From positions 1-20,205 of the forward strand of contig JALTDM010000222.1 in assembly GCA_027074135.1 (NCBI GenBank): a stretch of 20,205 nucleotides of DNA, written 5' to 3'. The position numbers and the translations under genes are program-made. The notes beneath the pieces were generated by a model. That model saw nothing but the letters and a program-made list of their open reading frames with translations, was not told the origin of the DNA and did not search any database. This document shows, piece by piece, positions 5,262 to 13,058 of the stretch. The number at the start of each line of letters is the position of its first letter. The stretch's first letter is position 1. This DNA is from Bacteroidales bacterium. GTDB taxonomy: Bacteria > Bacteroidota > Bacteroidia > Bacteroidales > JALTDM01.

Positions 5262-7718
5262 TTATATTTTGGCTGCTTCTTTTTCTTCTTTTTCTTTTTT
5301 CAATTCTTCTTCAAAATCTATTGCATCTTGTACCTTTTCATCCAAAAGGGCATAATCCAAAACATCATCAATAGTGTTTACATACACAAATTTCAAGTCC
5401 TTAACATATTCTTTCTTGATTTTTTCAACATCTGTTTTATTTTCTACAGAAAGCACAATTTCTTTAATTCCGGCTCTTTTAGCTGCTAAAATCTTTTCTT
5501 TGATACCACCAACAGGCAAAACTTTGCCACGAAGGGTTATTTCCCCTGTCATTGCCAAATAAGGTCTAATTTTTCTTTGTGTAAAAACCGATGCCAAAGC
5601 TGTTGCCATTGTTATACCTGCACTTGGACCGTCTTTGGGTATGGCTCCTTCGGGAACATGCAAATGAACATTATATTTTTGGAAAACTTCGTAAGGTATA
5701 TTCAGCTTTTTGCTTCTGGATTTAACATATTCCAATGCAATAGTGGCTGATTCTTTCATTACATCACCGAGATTACCGGTAAGTGTTAACCTGCCATTGC
5801 CTCTGCTCAAACTGGTTTCAATATACAAAATACTGCCACCGTATGCTGTCCATGCCAATCCGACCACTACCCCTGCAAAATCATTCCCTTCGTATGATTC
5901 TGAGAAAAATTTACGCGGTCCCAATATTTCTTTTACATCATTAACCGTAACCCTCTTGTTTATTTCCTCACCGTAAGCTAACTTTTTAGCATACCTTCTT
6001 ATGATTTTTGCCAAAGTCTTATCCAAAGTCCTGACCCCCGATTCACGTGTATAATCTTTTATGATTTTTTCCAGTACATTTTTTGGGAAACTAAATGCTA
6101 CAGACTCCATTCCATGTTCATTCATTTGCTTTGGAATAAGATGCCTTTTAGCAATTTCAACTTTTTCTTCGGTGGTATAGCCTGTAACTTCTATTAATTC
6201 CATCCTGTCGAGCAAAGCCGGATGTATAGTAGAAGTAGTGTTTGCAGTTGCTATGAACAGTATTTTGGATAAGTCATATTCCAATTCAAGATAATTATCA
6301 TAAAATGAATTATTTTGCTCAGGGTCTAGCACTTCTAACAATGCAGAGGCAGGATCTCCTCTAAAGTCACTGCCAATTTTATCAATTTCATCCAAAACAA
6401 AAACAGGATTTGAAGATTTAGCTCTTTTAATATTTTGAATTATCCTACCTGGCATTGCACCTATGTATGTTTTACGGTGCCCTCGTATTTCTGCTTCATC
6501 GTGCAATCCGCCAAGTGATACTCTAACGTATTTTCTACCAAGTGCTTCAGCTATCGATTTCCCTAAAGAAGTTTTACCTACTCCGGGAGGACCATACAAG
6601 CACAAAATAGGTGCTTTCATATCCTTTTTCAGTTTTAACACAGCAAGATGTTCCAGAATCCTTTCTTTTACATCTTCCAATCCGTAATGATCACGATTCA
6701 ATATATTTTCAGCATGCTTCAAATCAAGATTATCCTTTGTGTATTTGTTCCACGGTAAGTCAACGAGGGTGTTCAAATAATTAAGTTGCATTGAATAATC
6801 GGGCATTGCAGGATTCATAACCCTCAATTTTTTCAACTCTTTTTCAAAATGTTCTGCAACACTTTTCGGCCAATTTTTATTCTTTGCTTTCTTTTTAAGC
6901 TCTTCATATTCTTGTTCAATTGGATTTTCACCCAATTCTTTTTGAATAGCTTTAATTTGTTGGTTTAAAATATATTCTTTCTGCTGCTTATCAATATCCT
7001 TTTTAACTTTGAGTTCAATATCTTTCTTTATCTCTTCCATTCCAATTTTTTCTAAAAGAATGGATAGCACTCCATCAAGTCTCTTCGAAAAAGAATTTAT
7101 CTCAAGTAACTTTTGCTTCCTGTCTATGTCAATGTCAACATTATAAGCAACATAATTTACCAGAAGCCATTCATCTTTCATATTTTTCAGGGGAGTAATC
7201 AATTCATCCGGCATCATTTCTTTTGCCAGTTTGAAATACTTGATGGTTTCGTCTTTAAGAAGTGAAATTTTGGACTCCAGATATTTATCTTTCCTTTTAG
7301 GTCTGGGATCGGGCTTAAGTTCAAACCTTCCTTTCAAATAAGGTTGTTCACCTGTTAATCCCGAAAACTTCACCCTATCTATACCTTCAAGTATTGCAGT
7401 TAATCCCCTACCGGGCAAATCAATAGTCTTAAGTACTTTAACAATAGTTCCGTATTTAAAAAGATCTTTTTCACCCGGCTCCTCCACTTCAATATCTTTT
7501 TGAGCAATTGCAACAAAAAGTATATTATTTTTTTCTGCCTCTTTTATTAATTTCAATGATTTTTCCCGTCCTATTGGAACAGGCACTATATTGCTTGGAA
7601 AAATTACCAAATTCCTTAATGCCAAAATTGGCATTTCTTCCGGCAATTCTGACAGCTTGTCATTACTATTATTTTTTGATTCAAATAAGCCAAAAAACAT
7701 ATCATCCATATCTATCAT
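5262..7718 (-). CDS. lon: ATP-dependent protease Lon
   Basis: An 818-residue LonA protease, the cytoplasmic AAA+ serine protease that degrades misfolded and regulatory proteins. The N-terminal substrate-binding domain begins around residue 28 (LPEEMPILALRN). A coiled-coil segment (about 230-300, KKDIDKQQKEYILNQQ) precedes the AAA+ module, with Walker A GPPGVGKT (376-383) and Walker B VFVLDEID (439-446). The protease domain has the catalytic serine in KDGPSAG (Ser699) and lysine in GGIKEK (Lys742), 43 residues apart as in E. coli. A lysine/glutamate-rich tail ends the protein. ATG at 7718 is used; Met4 (7709) is an equally possible start. It follows the GlmU-like gene by 78 bases, a gap holding an inverted repeat, and there is no terminator before the tRNA. 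Confidence 0.97.
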   Translation of the reverse strand: MIDMDDMFFGLFESKNNSNDKLSELPEEMPILALRNLVIFPSNIVPVPIGREKSLKLIKEAEKNNILFVAIAQKDIEVEEPGEKDLFKYGTIVKVLKTIDLPGRGLTAILEGIDRVKFSGLTGEQPYLKGRFELKPDPRPKRKDKYLESKISLLKDETIKYFKLAKEMMPDELITPLKNMKDEWLLVNYVAYNVDIDIDRKQKLLEINSFSKRLDGVLSILLEKIGMEEIKKDIELKVKKDIDKQQKEYILNQQIKAIQKELGENPIEQEYEELKKKAKNKNWPKSVAEHFEKELKKLRVMNPAMPDYSMQLNYLNTLVDLPWNKYTKDNLDLKHAENILNRDHYGLEDVKERILEHLAVLKLKKDMKAPILCLYGPPGVGKTSLGKSIAEALGRKYVRVSLGGLHDEAEIRGHRKTYIGAMPGRIIQNIKRAKSSNPVFVLDEIDKIGSDFRGDPASALLEVLDPEQNNSFYDNYLELEYDLSKILFIATANTTSTIHPALLDRMELIEVTGYTTEEKVEIAKRHLIPKQMNEHGMESVAFSFPKNVLEKIIKDYTRESGVRTLDKTLAKIIRRYAKKLAYGEEINKRVTVNDVKEILGPRKFFSESYEGNDFAGVVVGLAWTAYGGSILYIETSLSRGNGRLTLTGNLGDVMKESATIALEYVKSRSKKLNIPYEVFQKYNVHLHVPEGAIPKDGPSAGITMATALASVFTQRKIRPYLAMTGEITLRGKVLPVGGIKEKILAAKRAGIKEIVLSVENKTDVEKIKKEYVKDLKFVYVNTIDDVLDYALLDEKVQDAIDFEEELKKEKEEKEAAKI

Positions 7719-7772
7719 ATAATCAACTTTTTACAAGTTAAACAAAAAAATTGTCTTATAGTTTAATCAATT

Positions 7773-7790
7773 TGTATGCCGAAACATACA
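7773..7790 (-). promoter_or_regulatory. Inverted repeat in the GlmU-like/lon gap
   Basis: TGTATG (7773-7778) and CATACA (7785-7790) form a perfect 6-bp inverted repeat around CCGAAA, 55-72 bases before the lon start. There is no T-run after it on the minus strand, so it is a weak terminator at best. It could be a leader hairpin or protein-binding site for lon. The function is unknown. Confidence 0.3.
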
Positions 7791-7796
7791 TGGAAA

Positions 7797-8996
7797 TTAT
7801 TTATTGCGGTATTTCTTGGTAGTTTCAAAAACAGCAGACAAAATTTCTTTTTCGGTATTATCAAACTCAACATCTCTCCTTGCCATAACTTTTTCCGCAA
7901 CTTCAAAAGCTTTTTCCAACTTATATTCAGTAAAACCTTGTGCCCCACCCCAACTGAAAGAAGGAATAAAATTTCTTGGAAAGCCCGAACCGAAAATATT
8001 TGAATTTACACCTACTACGGTACCTGTATTAAACATTGTATTTATACCACACTTGGAATGGTCTGCCATAATCAAACCGCAAAATTGCAATCCTGTTTTA
8101 ATAAATTTTTCTTCTCTGTAATTCCACATTTTCACTTCGTCATAATTATTTTTAAGATTGGAGTTGTTACTGTCTGCACCTATATTGCACCACTGCCCCA
8201 ATACGGAATTACCCAAAAATCCGTCGTGTGCTTTGTTTGAATATCCCCAAATAACGGAATTATTAACTTCACCTCCAACCTTAGAATATGGTCCGATTGT
8301 AGTAGGTCCGTAAATTTTAGCACCGATTTTCAACTGACTGTATTCACACAATGCAAATGAGCCGCGAACAACAGCACCTTCCATCACAACAGAACCTCTT
8401 CCCAAATAAATATATCCGTTTTGTGCATTTAGTGTAGAAAAGTTTATTTCTACTCCTTCTTCAACAAAAATATTTTCTTTGTTTATGACATTTACGGAAC
8501 AAGACAAGTTTTGACTTTTTCTATTTTGGGTTATGTTTTTAAAATCACTTTCTAAAACTTTTCCGTTATAACTGAAAATATCCCACGGGTAATTTATTTT
8601 CAAAACTTCTCCTTGAAATTCCGCAAGACTCAACGATGAATAATCATTATTATTTATTATTTTTTCGAATTGAGTGGAGGAACGGAAAGCAATTATTTCT
8701 TCTCCCGTTTTTAAGCCTTCATTTTGCTTTAAATTTAAAACAGCTTTGGCAAGATTTTCATCAGGAATAAAAGTACTGTTTACAAAAATTGAATCTGCAG
8801 AATGTTCAAACGGAAACTTTTTGCTTAAATATTTTTCTGCCGTAAAAAACGAAATCCCTGCATTTTTATCGTAAAACAACCACTTTTCCCAAATCCTGGT
8901 TATACCTATGCGCAAATCTGCTATTGGTCTGGTAAATGTTAAAGGTAAAAAATTTTCAAAATCCTTTCTAAAATCAAACAAAACAAGTTTTGCCAT
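7797..8996 (-). CDS. Alternative GlmU-like nucleotidyltransferase/acyltransferase family protein
   Basis: A 399-residue protein of the Bacteroidota-specific GlmU-like family (the TIGR03991 type, as I recall it). The N-terminal region (1-150) carries LPLTFTRPIADLRIGITRIWEKW, an RPxxxLRxG variant of the sugar-nucleotidyltransferase fold rather than the usual LAAGxGTRM loop. A left-handed beta-helix of hexapeptide repeats follows from about 175 to 335 (VEEGVEI, LGRGSVVMEGAVVRG, IGAKIYGPTTIGPYSKVGG). KAHDGFLGNSVLG (255-267) resembles the acyltransferase catalytic stretch. Family members are proposed to act in UDP-GlcNAc-type sugar activation, but the substrate is not shown here. It lies 11 bases after the second lipoprotein gene, probably in the same transcript. 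Confidence 0.85.
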   Translation of the reverse strand: MAKLVLFDFRKDFENFLPLTFTRPIADLRIGITRIWEKWLFYDKNAGISFFTAEKYLSKKFPFEHSADSIFVNSTFIPDENLAKAVLNLKQNEGLKTGEEIIAFRSSTQFEKIINNNDYSSLSLAEFQGEVLKINYPWDIFSYNGKVLESDFKNITQNRKSQNLSCSVNVINKENIFVEEGVEINFSTLNAQNGYIYLGRGSVVMEGAVVRGSFALCEYSQLKIGAKIYGPTTIGPYSKVGGEVNNSVIWGYSNKAHDGFLGNSVLGQWCNIGADSNNSNLKNNYDEVKMWNYREEKFIKTGLQFCGLIMADHSKCGINTMFNTGTVVGVNSNIFGSGFPRNFIPSFSWGGAQGFTEYKLEKAFEVAEKVMARRDVEFDNTEKEILSAVFETTKKYRNK

Positions 8997-9007
8997 AAAC
9001 CGCTATC

Positions 9008-9379
9008 TTATCTGATTATCACTGTTTCTTCAGCCACTTTGTCTTTTTCAAGAATTACAGCACCTGTCCCCTTCAATGTATCGCCGTTTACAATTTTGAA
9101 AGCAAAAACATTATAAATTGCTTCATATTCAAATTCAAATTCGGCCTTACCCTCACTATCGGTCATTTTTACTGCATCTCTTTCTCTCTCGTAAGGTTGA
9201 ATATACCCAACATTACCTTCTGTATTTTCATCGGAAGGTCCCGCATAGACTCTTACTGTAGCGTCGGGAACCGGTTTACCGTTAAGTTCGGTAACAGTAA
9301 TAACTGCTTTAGGAGGAGCTTGCTTACATCCATATCCAATTATGGTAAAAAAGCTTAAAATTAACATTATTCTTTTCAT
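9008..9379 (-). CDS. Small lipoprotein with Ig-like/regulatory-like domain (copy 1)
   Basis: A 123-residue predicted lipoprotein. A hydrophobic signal runs from residue 4 and ends in a lipobox-like IGYGC with the modified cysteine at 18. The mature part is one beta-sandwich-like domain: KAVITVTELNGKPVPDATVRVY, a variable loop, then TDSEGKAEFEFEYEA and a closing LKGTGAVILE strand. The PVPDATVRVY and TDSEGKAEF elements are typical of carboxypeptidase-regulatory-like or Ig-like envelope domains. It is clearly paralogous to the gene 13 bases upstream, differing mainly by about 12 extra residues in the middle loop (ENTEGNVGYIQPYERE). Function is unknown; envelope localisation is inferred from the signal. 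Confidence 0.82.
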   Translation of the reverse strand: MKRIMLILSFFTIIGYGCKQAPPKAVITVTELNGKPVPDATVRVYAGPSDENTEGNVGYIQPYERERDAVKMTDSEGKAEFEFEYEAIYNVFAFKIVNGDTLKGTGAVILEKDKVAEETVIIR

Positions 9380-9392
9380 TGTATTAGAAATT

Positions 9393-9728
9393 TTATTTTA
9401 TCATAACAGTTTTCTCAAAAACTTCATTGTACTTAAACACAACTGTTCCAGTACCTGTAAGCACCTCGCCATTCAAATCTTTAGTAACTTTCATGCTAAG
9501 CACATATTCTTGATCTGTCTCAAAAACAGCTTCTCCTGAGGCATCTGTTGTCTTTTCCATATCAACTATTGATCCTGCAGGCTTGGAATATAACTTCACC
9601 AATGCTCCTTCAACAGGCTTTTTATCACTATATATAACAGTTATAATTGCTTTGGGCGGTGTAGTTTTCTTGCATCCTGAGAAAGACAAAAGAGTTACAA
9701 AAAGCAATATGCTTAACCTACTTAACAT
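9393..9728 (-). CDS. Small lipoprotein with Ig-like/regulatory-like domain (copy 2)
   Basis: A 111-residue predicted lipoprotein with signal peptide and lipobox LSFSGC (cysteine 19), followed by KKTTPPKAIITV. The mature domain mirrors its neighbour: KPVEGALVKLY, TTDASGEAVFETDQEY and a C-terminal LTGTGTVVFKYNEVFEKTVMIK against LKGTGAVILEKDKVAEETVIIR. The pair therefore arose by tandem duplication and has since diverged well. It is first in the transcript that continues through copy 1 into the GlmU-like gene, and a good promoter lies 20-52 bases upstream of its ATG. It could be a small surface or periplasmic domain; no ligand can be named. Confidence 0.82.
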   Translation of the reverse strand: MLSRLSILLFVTLLSFSGCKKTTPPKAIITVIYSDKKPVEGALVKLYSKPAGSIVDMEKTTDASGEAVFETDQEYVLSMKVTKDLNGEVLTGTGTVVFKYNEVFEKTVMIK

Positions 9729-9747
9729 AAAAACATTCTATTTTATG

Positions 9748-9780
9748 CAAAGATAATAAATTTTAAATTATAAAAACAAA
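9748..9780 (-). promoter_or_regulatory. Promoter for the lipoprotein/GlmU-like operon
   Basis: On the minus strand TTTG (9780-9777) is followed after 21 bases by TATCTTTG (9755-9748), a full -33/-7 Bacteroidota promoter. The -33 box lies within the last codons of ldcA. Transcription would start near 9741, about 12 bases before the lipoprotein ATG at 9728. Confidence 0.65.
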
Positions 9781-10664
9781 ATAGATTCTTCGAATGTAAC
9801 TTTTAATGTTACTTTACGCCCAAGGGACAAAGGCAGGTTATTGTTTCCGTGACCTATACCTCTAATAAAAGCCATGGGAATTCTGTAGTCTTTGATATGC
9901 GAGAAAATTATTTCCTGTGCATTTAACCCGAATGGAACGGTATTGTCGTGCATATCAAGCATATCACCTACAATCAAACCTTTTATTTTTTCCAAAACAC
10001 CGCCTTCTTTCAGGTTCATCATCATACGGTCTATGTGATAAAGGTATTCATCCAAATCTTCTATAAATAGAATTTTCCCTTCAAAGTCATTTTCATACTT
10101 TGTATCCCTTATGCTGTAAATCACCGACAAATTTCCACCTATAAGTTCACCGCTAACTTCTCCCGGAATATTCAGTTTATTACCTTCGAAAACATACTTA
10201 TCCGGAGAATTACCGAATAGCAACTCCTTCAGGTTTTCCAAGGAGTCTGCAGTATTCACCTCAAAATTCAATGGCATTGTTCCGTGAATGGTTTGAATTC
10301 CTAACTTATTCAGGTAAGAATGAAAAACCGTAATATCGCTATATCCGACCAGCCATTTAGGATTGTCTAAAATTATATCGCTGTCAACTTTAGATAGTGC
10401 TCTTATTGTACCATAACCTCCTCGTGCACAAATTACTGCTTTTATATCTTTCCTGCCAAAAGCCCACTCAATATCACTTGCCCTTTCTTCGTCTGTTCCT
10501 GCAAATTGATTAAATTCTTTATGCAAATTCGGTGATTTAACAACATGTAACCCCCATGATTCCAAAACTTTAACTGCAAAACTTAGTTCTACTGCCGAAA
10601 TTTTCCGTGCAGGCGCAATTATTGCAATTTTATCTCCTTGTTTTAAATATTCCGGAGCAAACAT
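9768..10664 (-). CDS. ldcA: LD-carboxypeptidase, peptidase family S66
   Basis: A 298-residue S66 serine peptidase of the LdcA type. These enzymes cleave the terminal D-alanine from cytoplasmic murein tetrapeptides during cell-wall recycling. The catalytic triad is visible: Ser109 in LVGYSD, Glu202 in FIEDLDEYLYHIDRM, and His272 in GIGHGNNNLPLSLG, with spacing close to Pseudomonas LdcA. RGGYGTIRAL (81-90) is the conserved element preceding the nucleophile. There is no signal peptide, fitting a cytoplasmic enzyme. Related S66 proteins (MccF) detoxify microcin C, so substrate is not certain, but the peptidase call is. It starts 3 bases after xth, as the last gene of a five-gene run. Confidence 0.9.
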   Translation of the reverse strand: MFAPEYLKQGDKIAIIAPARKISAVELSFAVKVLESWGLHVVKSPNLHKEFNQFAGTDEERASDIEWAFGRKDIKAVICARGGYGTIRALSKVDSDIILDNPKWLVGYSDITVFHSYLNKLGIQTIHGTMPLNFEVNTADSLENLKELLFGNSPDKYVFEGNKLNIPGEVSGELIGGNLSVIYSIRDTKYENDFEGKILFIEDLDEYLYHIDRMMMNLKEGGVLEKIKGLIVGDMLDMHDNTVPFGLNAQEIIFSHIKDYRIPMAFIRGIGHGNNNLPLSLGRKVTLKVTFEESILFL

Positions 10665-10667
10665 TTT

Positions 10668-11432
10668 TCAAATGTCAATATCCAACATTATGGGACAATG
10701 GTCTGAATGCACGACATTTTCCAAAATATCGGCATCTCTAACCTTTTCCACAAGGTTTTCTGTTACGAAAAAGTAATCTATACGCCACCCCTTATTCTTT
10801 TCCCTTGCTTTAAAACGGTAAGTCCACCAACTGTATCTTTGCCGTTCGGTATGAAACAATCTGAATGTATCCACGTAGCCGTGGGACAAAAATTTATCAA
10901 CCCAAGCCCTTTCTTCCGGTAAAAAGCCCGAGTTTTTGGCATTCCCTATAGGATCGTGAATATCTATTTCCTTGTGTGCAATATTCAAATCTCCGGTAAT
11001 AATCAAATACGGACGTTCTTTTCTTAACTCTTCAACCCAATTTAAGAAAAATTCCAACCACTGCATCTTAAAGTCTTGTCTTTCTTGCCCTGATGTACCC
11101 GAAGGATGATAAACATTTATAAGCGTTACCTCACCGTAATCTGCCCTGACAACACGACCTTCGTCATCATAAAACGGATTACCAACACCTTTTACAACAT
11201 TTTCGGGTTGCGGTTTTGTAATTATACCTACTCCACTGTAACCCTTCTTTTTGGCACTATGCCAATAAGTACTGTATCCGAGCTCTTCAAACGATTTGCT
11301 GTCTATTTGGTCTTCTTGTGCTTTAGTTTCTTGCACACACAATATATCAGGATTTTCATTTTTAACCCAATCTATCAGACCTTTTTTCATTGCGGCACGA
11401 ATGCCATTTAAGTTATATGAATAAATTTTCAT
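10668..11432 (-). CDS. xth: Exodeoxyribonuclease III / AP endonuclease
   Basis: A 254-residue ExoIII-type enzyme of the endonuclease/exonuclease/phosphatase fold that incises abasic sites in base-excision repair. The N terminus MKIYSYNLNGIRAA is diagnostic. Metal and catalytic residues are present: Glu35 in CVQETKAQ, Asp148 and Asn150 in GDLNIAH, and Asp244-His245 in SDHCP. The tryptophan- and arginine-rich YSWWTYRF (200-207) fits the AP-site recognition loop. Its ATG overlaps the pyrG stop by 4 bases (ATGA), so translation is probably coupled to CTP synthase. Confidence 0.96.
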   Translation of the reverse strand: MKIYSYNLNGIRAAMKKGLIDWVKNENPDILCVQETKAQEDQIDSKSFEELGYSTYWHSAKKKGYSGVGIITKPQPENVVKGVGNPFYDDEGRVVRADYGEVTLINVYHPSGTSGQERQDFKMQWLEFFLNWVEELRKERPYLIITGDLNIAHKEIDIHDPIGNAKNSGFLPEERAWVDKFLSHGYVDTFRLFHTERQRYSWWTYRFKAREKNKGWRIDYFFVTENLVEKVRDADILENVVHSDHCPIMLDIDI

Positions 11433-13054
11433 TTTGAAGCGTTTTTATTTTGAATAATTTTTTTGACAAATTCAACAAAAAGCGGATGAGGATTCAAAAC
11501 CGTGCTTTTGTATTCCGGATGAAACTGCACACCAACAAACCACGGATGTTCTTTTATTTGAACTATTTCCACAAGATTGGTGTCAGGATTTTTTCCTATT
11601 GCTTTTAGACCTTTTTCTTCAAAATTTTTCAAATATTTATTGTTAAATTCATATCTGTGGCGATGCCTTTCTCTGACGATCTCTTGCATGTAAACTTCTT
11701 TGTACAGGTAAGATTTTTTGTCCAACTGGCATTCATAAGCACCAAGCCTCATTGTACCACCCTTTTCAATAATATGTTTTTGGTCTTCCATAAGGTCAAT
11801 TACAGGAAACGGTGTTTGAGCATTAAATTCTGTAGAATCTGCATTTTTCATTCCAAGCTCGTTACGGGCAAATTCTATCACCATACATTGCATACCAAGG
11901 CAAATACCAAAAGTTGGCACATTATTTTTCCGTCCGAAATTGGCAGCTACGATTTTACCTTCTATACCACGATGTCCGAACCCTGGGGCAATCAATATGC
12001 CGTCAAATCCCGACAGCTCTTTTTCAGCATTATCATAAGTAATATGTTCGGAATTAACATAATTTATTTCCACCTTGCAATCATTCATAGCCCCAGCGTG
12101 AATAAACGATTCGTTGATTGACTTGTAAGCATCCGGGAGTTGAATGTATTTACCGACAAGAGCAACTTTTACCGTATTCTTATGATTTTTTAATTTTGTA
12201 AGAAAATTATTCCAATCTGTCAGTTCGGCATCGGATTTTACCGGTAAATTCAATTTGTAAAGTGCCACCAAGTCAAGTTTTTCTTTTTTCATTAGAATCG
12301 GCACTTCGTAAATTGTAGATGCGTCGATGGCTTCTATAACCGAATCTCTGTTTACATTACAAAACAGAGCCACTTTATTTCTAATATCTTCATTCAAAGG
12401 CTTTTCTGTCCGCAACACTATAATATCAGGCTGCACACCGAGTTTAAGTAATTCTTTAACTGAATGCTGTGTTGGCTTGGTTTTCAACTCTTTAGATGTT
12501 GACAAATAAGGCACAAGTGTAAGATGTACATTTATCACATTTTCCGGTCCTAGTTCCCATTTCATTTGCCTTACAGCCTCAATAAACGGTAACGATTCAA
12601 TATCGCCAACTGTTCCGCCGATCTCAACCAAAACAATTTCATATTTGTATTTGGCACCAAGTAATTTTATTCTTCTTTTTATTTCGTCTGTAATATGCGG
12701 AATAATTTGCACAGTTTTGCCAAGATAATCACCTTTTCTTTCTTTTTCTATAACAGTCTTGTAAACCTTCCCTGTTGTTACATTGTTTGCCTTGGAGGTA
12801 GGAACATTCAAAAATCTTTCGTAATGCCCCAAATCAAGGTCGGTTTCCGCACCATCGTCAGTAACATAGCATTCACCGTGTTCATAAGGATTTAGCGTCC
12901 CCGGATCAACATTTAGATAAGGGTCAAGTTTTTGAATGGTAACGGAATATCCGCGGGCTTGTAACAGTTTAGCCAACGATGCTGAAATAATTCCTTTTCC
13001 CAAAGATGATGTTACACCACCTGTAATAAAAATGTATTTGGTATTTGCAGCCAT
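11429..13054 (-). CDS. pyrG: CTP synthase
   Basis: A 541-residue CTP synthase that aminates UTP to CTP with ATP and glutamine, the last step of pyrimidine nucleotide synthesis. The N-terminal amidoligase domain has GGVTSSLGKG (12-21), DPYLNVDPGT (44-53) and ETDLDLGHYERF. The C-terminal class I glutamine amidotransferase domain has the nucleophile Cys385 in GICLGMQ and the partners His512 and Glu514 in QFHPE. Full length, no defects seen. It sits 4 bases after the TonB receptor gene and overlaps xth, so it is in the middle of the operon. Adding CTP synthase and an AP endonuclease to a receptor operon looks like convenience clustering, not one pathway. Confidence 0.98.
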   Translation of the reverse strand: MAANTKYIFITGGVTSSLGKGIISASLAKLLQARGYSVTIQKLDPYLNVDPGTLNPYEHGECYVTDDGAETDLDLGHYERFLNVPTSKANNVTTGKVYKTVIEKERKGDYLGKTVQIIPHITDEIKRRIKLLGAKYKYEIVLVEIGGTVGDIESLPFIEAVRQMKWELGPENVINVHLTLVPYLSTSKELKTKPTQHSVKELLKLGVQPDIIVLRTEKPLNEDIRNKVALFCNVNRDSVIEAIDASTIYEVPILMKKEKLDLVALYKLNLPVKSDAELTDWNNFLTKLKNHKNTVKVALVGKYIQLPDAYKSINESFIHAGAMNDCKVEINYVNSEHITYDNAEKELSGFDGILIAPGFGHRGIEGKIVAANFGRKNNVPTFGICLGMQCMVIEFARNELGMKNADSTEFNAQTPFPVIDLMEDQKHIIEKGGTMRLGAYECQLDKKSYLYKEVYMQEIVRERHRHRYEFNNKYLKNFEEKGLKAIGKNPDTNLVEIVQIKEHPWFVGVQFHPEYKSTVLNPHPLFVEFVKKIIQNKNASK

Positions 13055-13058
13055 ATAT

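Noticed and set aside
5149..5355. 68-codon + strand frame across the tRNA
   Set aside because: It runs antisense through tRNA-Ser and the lon 3' end, both well supported.
6044..6055. Possible parS site (CACGTG core) inside lon
   Set aside because: The flanks (ATT and TAT) do not match the GTTTC/GAAAC arms of parS, and it lies in coding sequence; a single CACGTG is expected by chance.
11657..12121. 154-codon open frame on the + strand
   Set aside because: It lies wholly antisense to pyrG, whose protein is full length with all motifs; no family resemblance.
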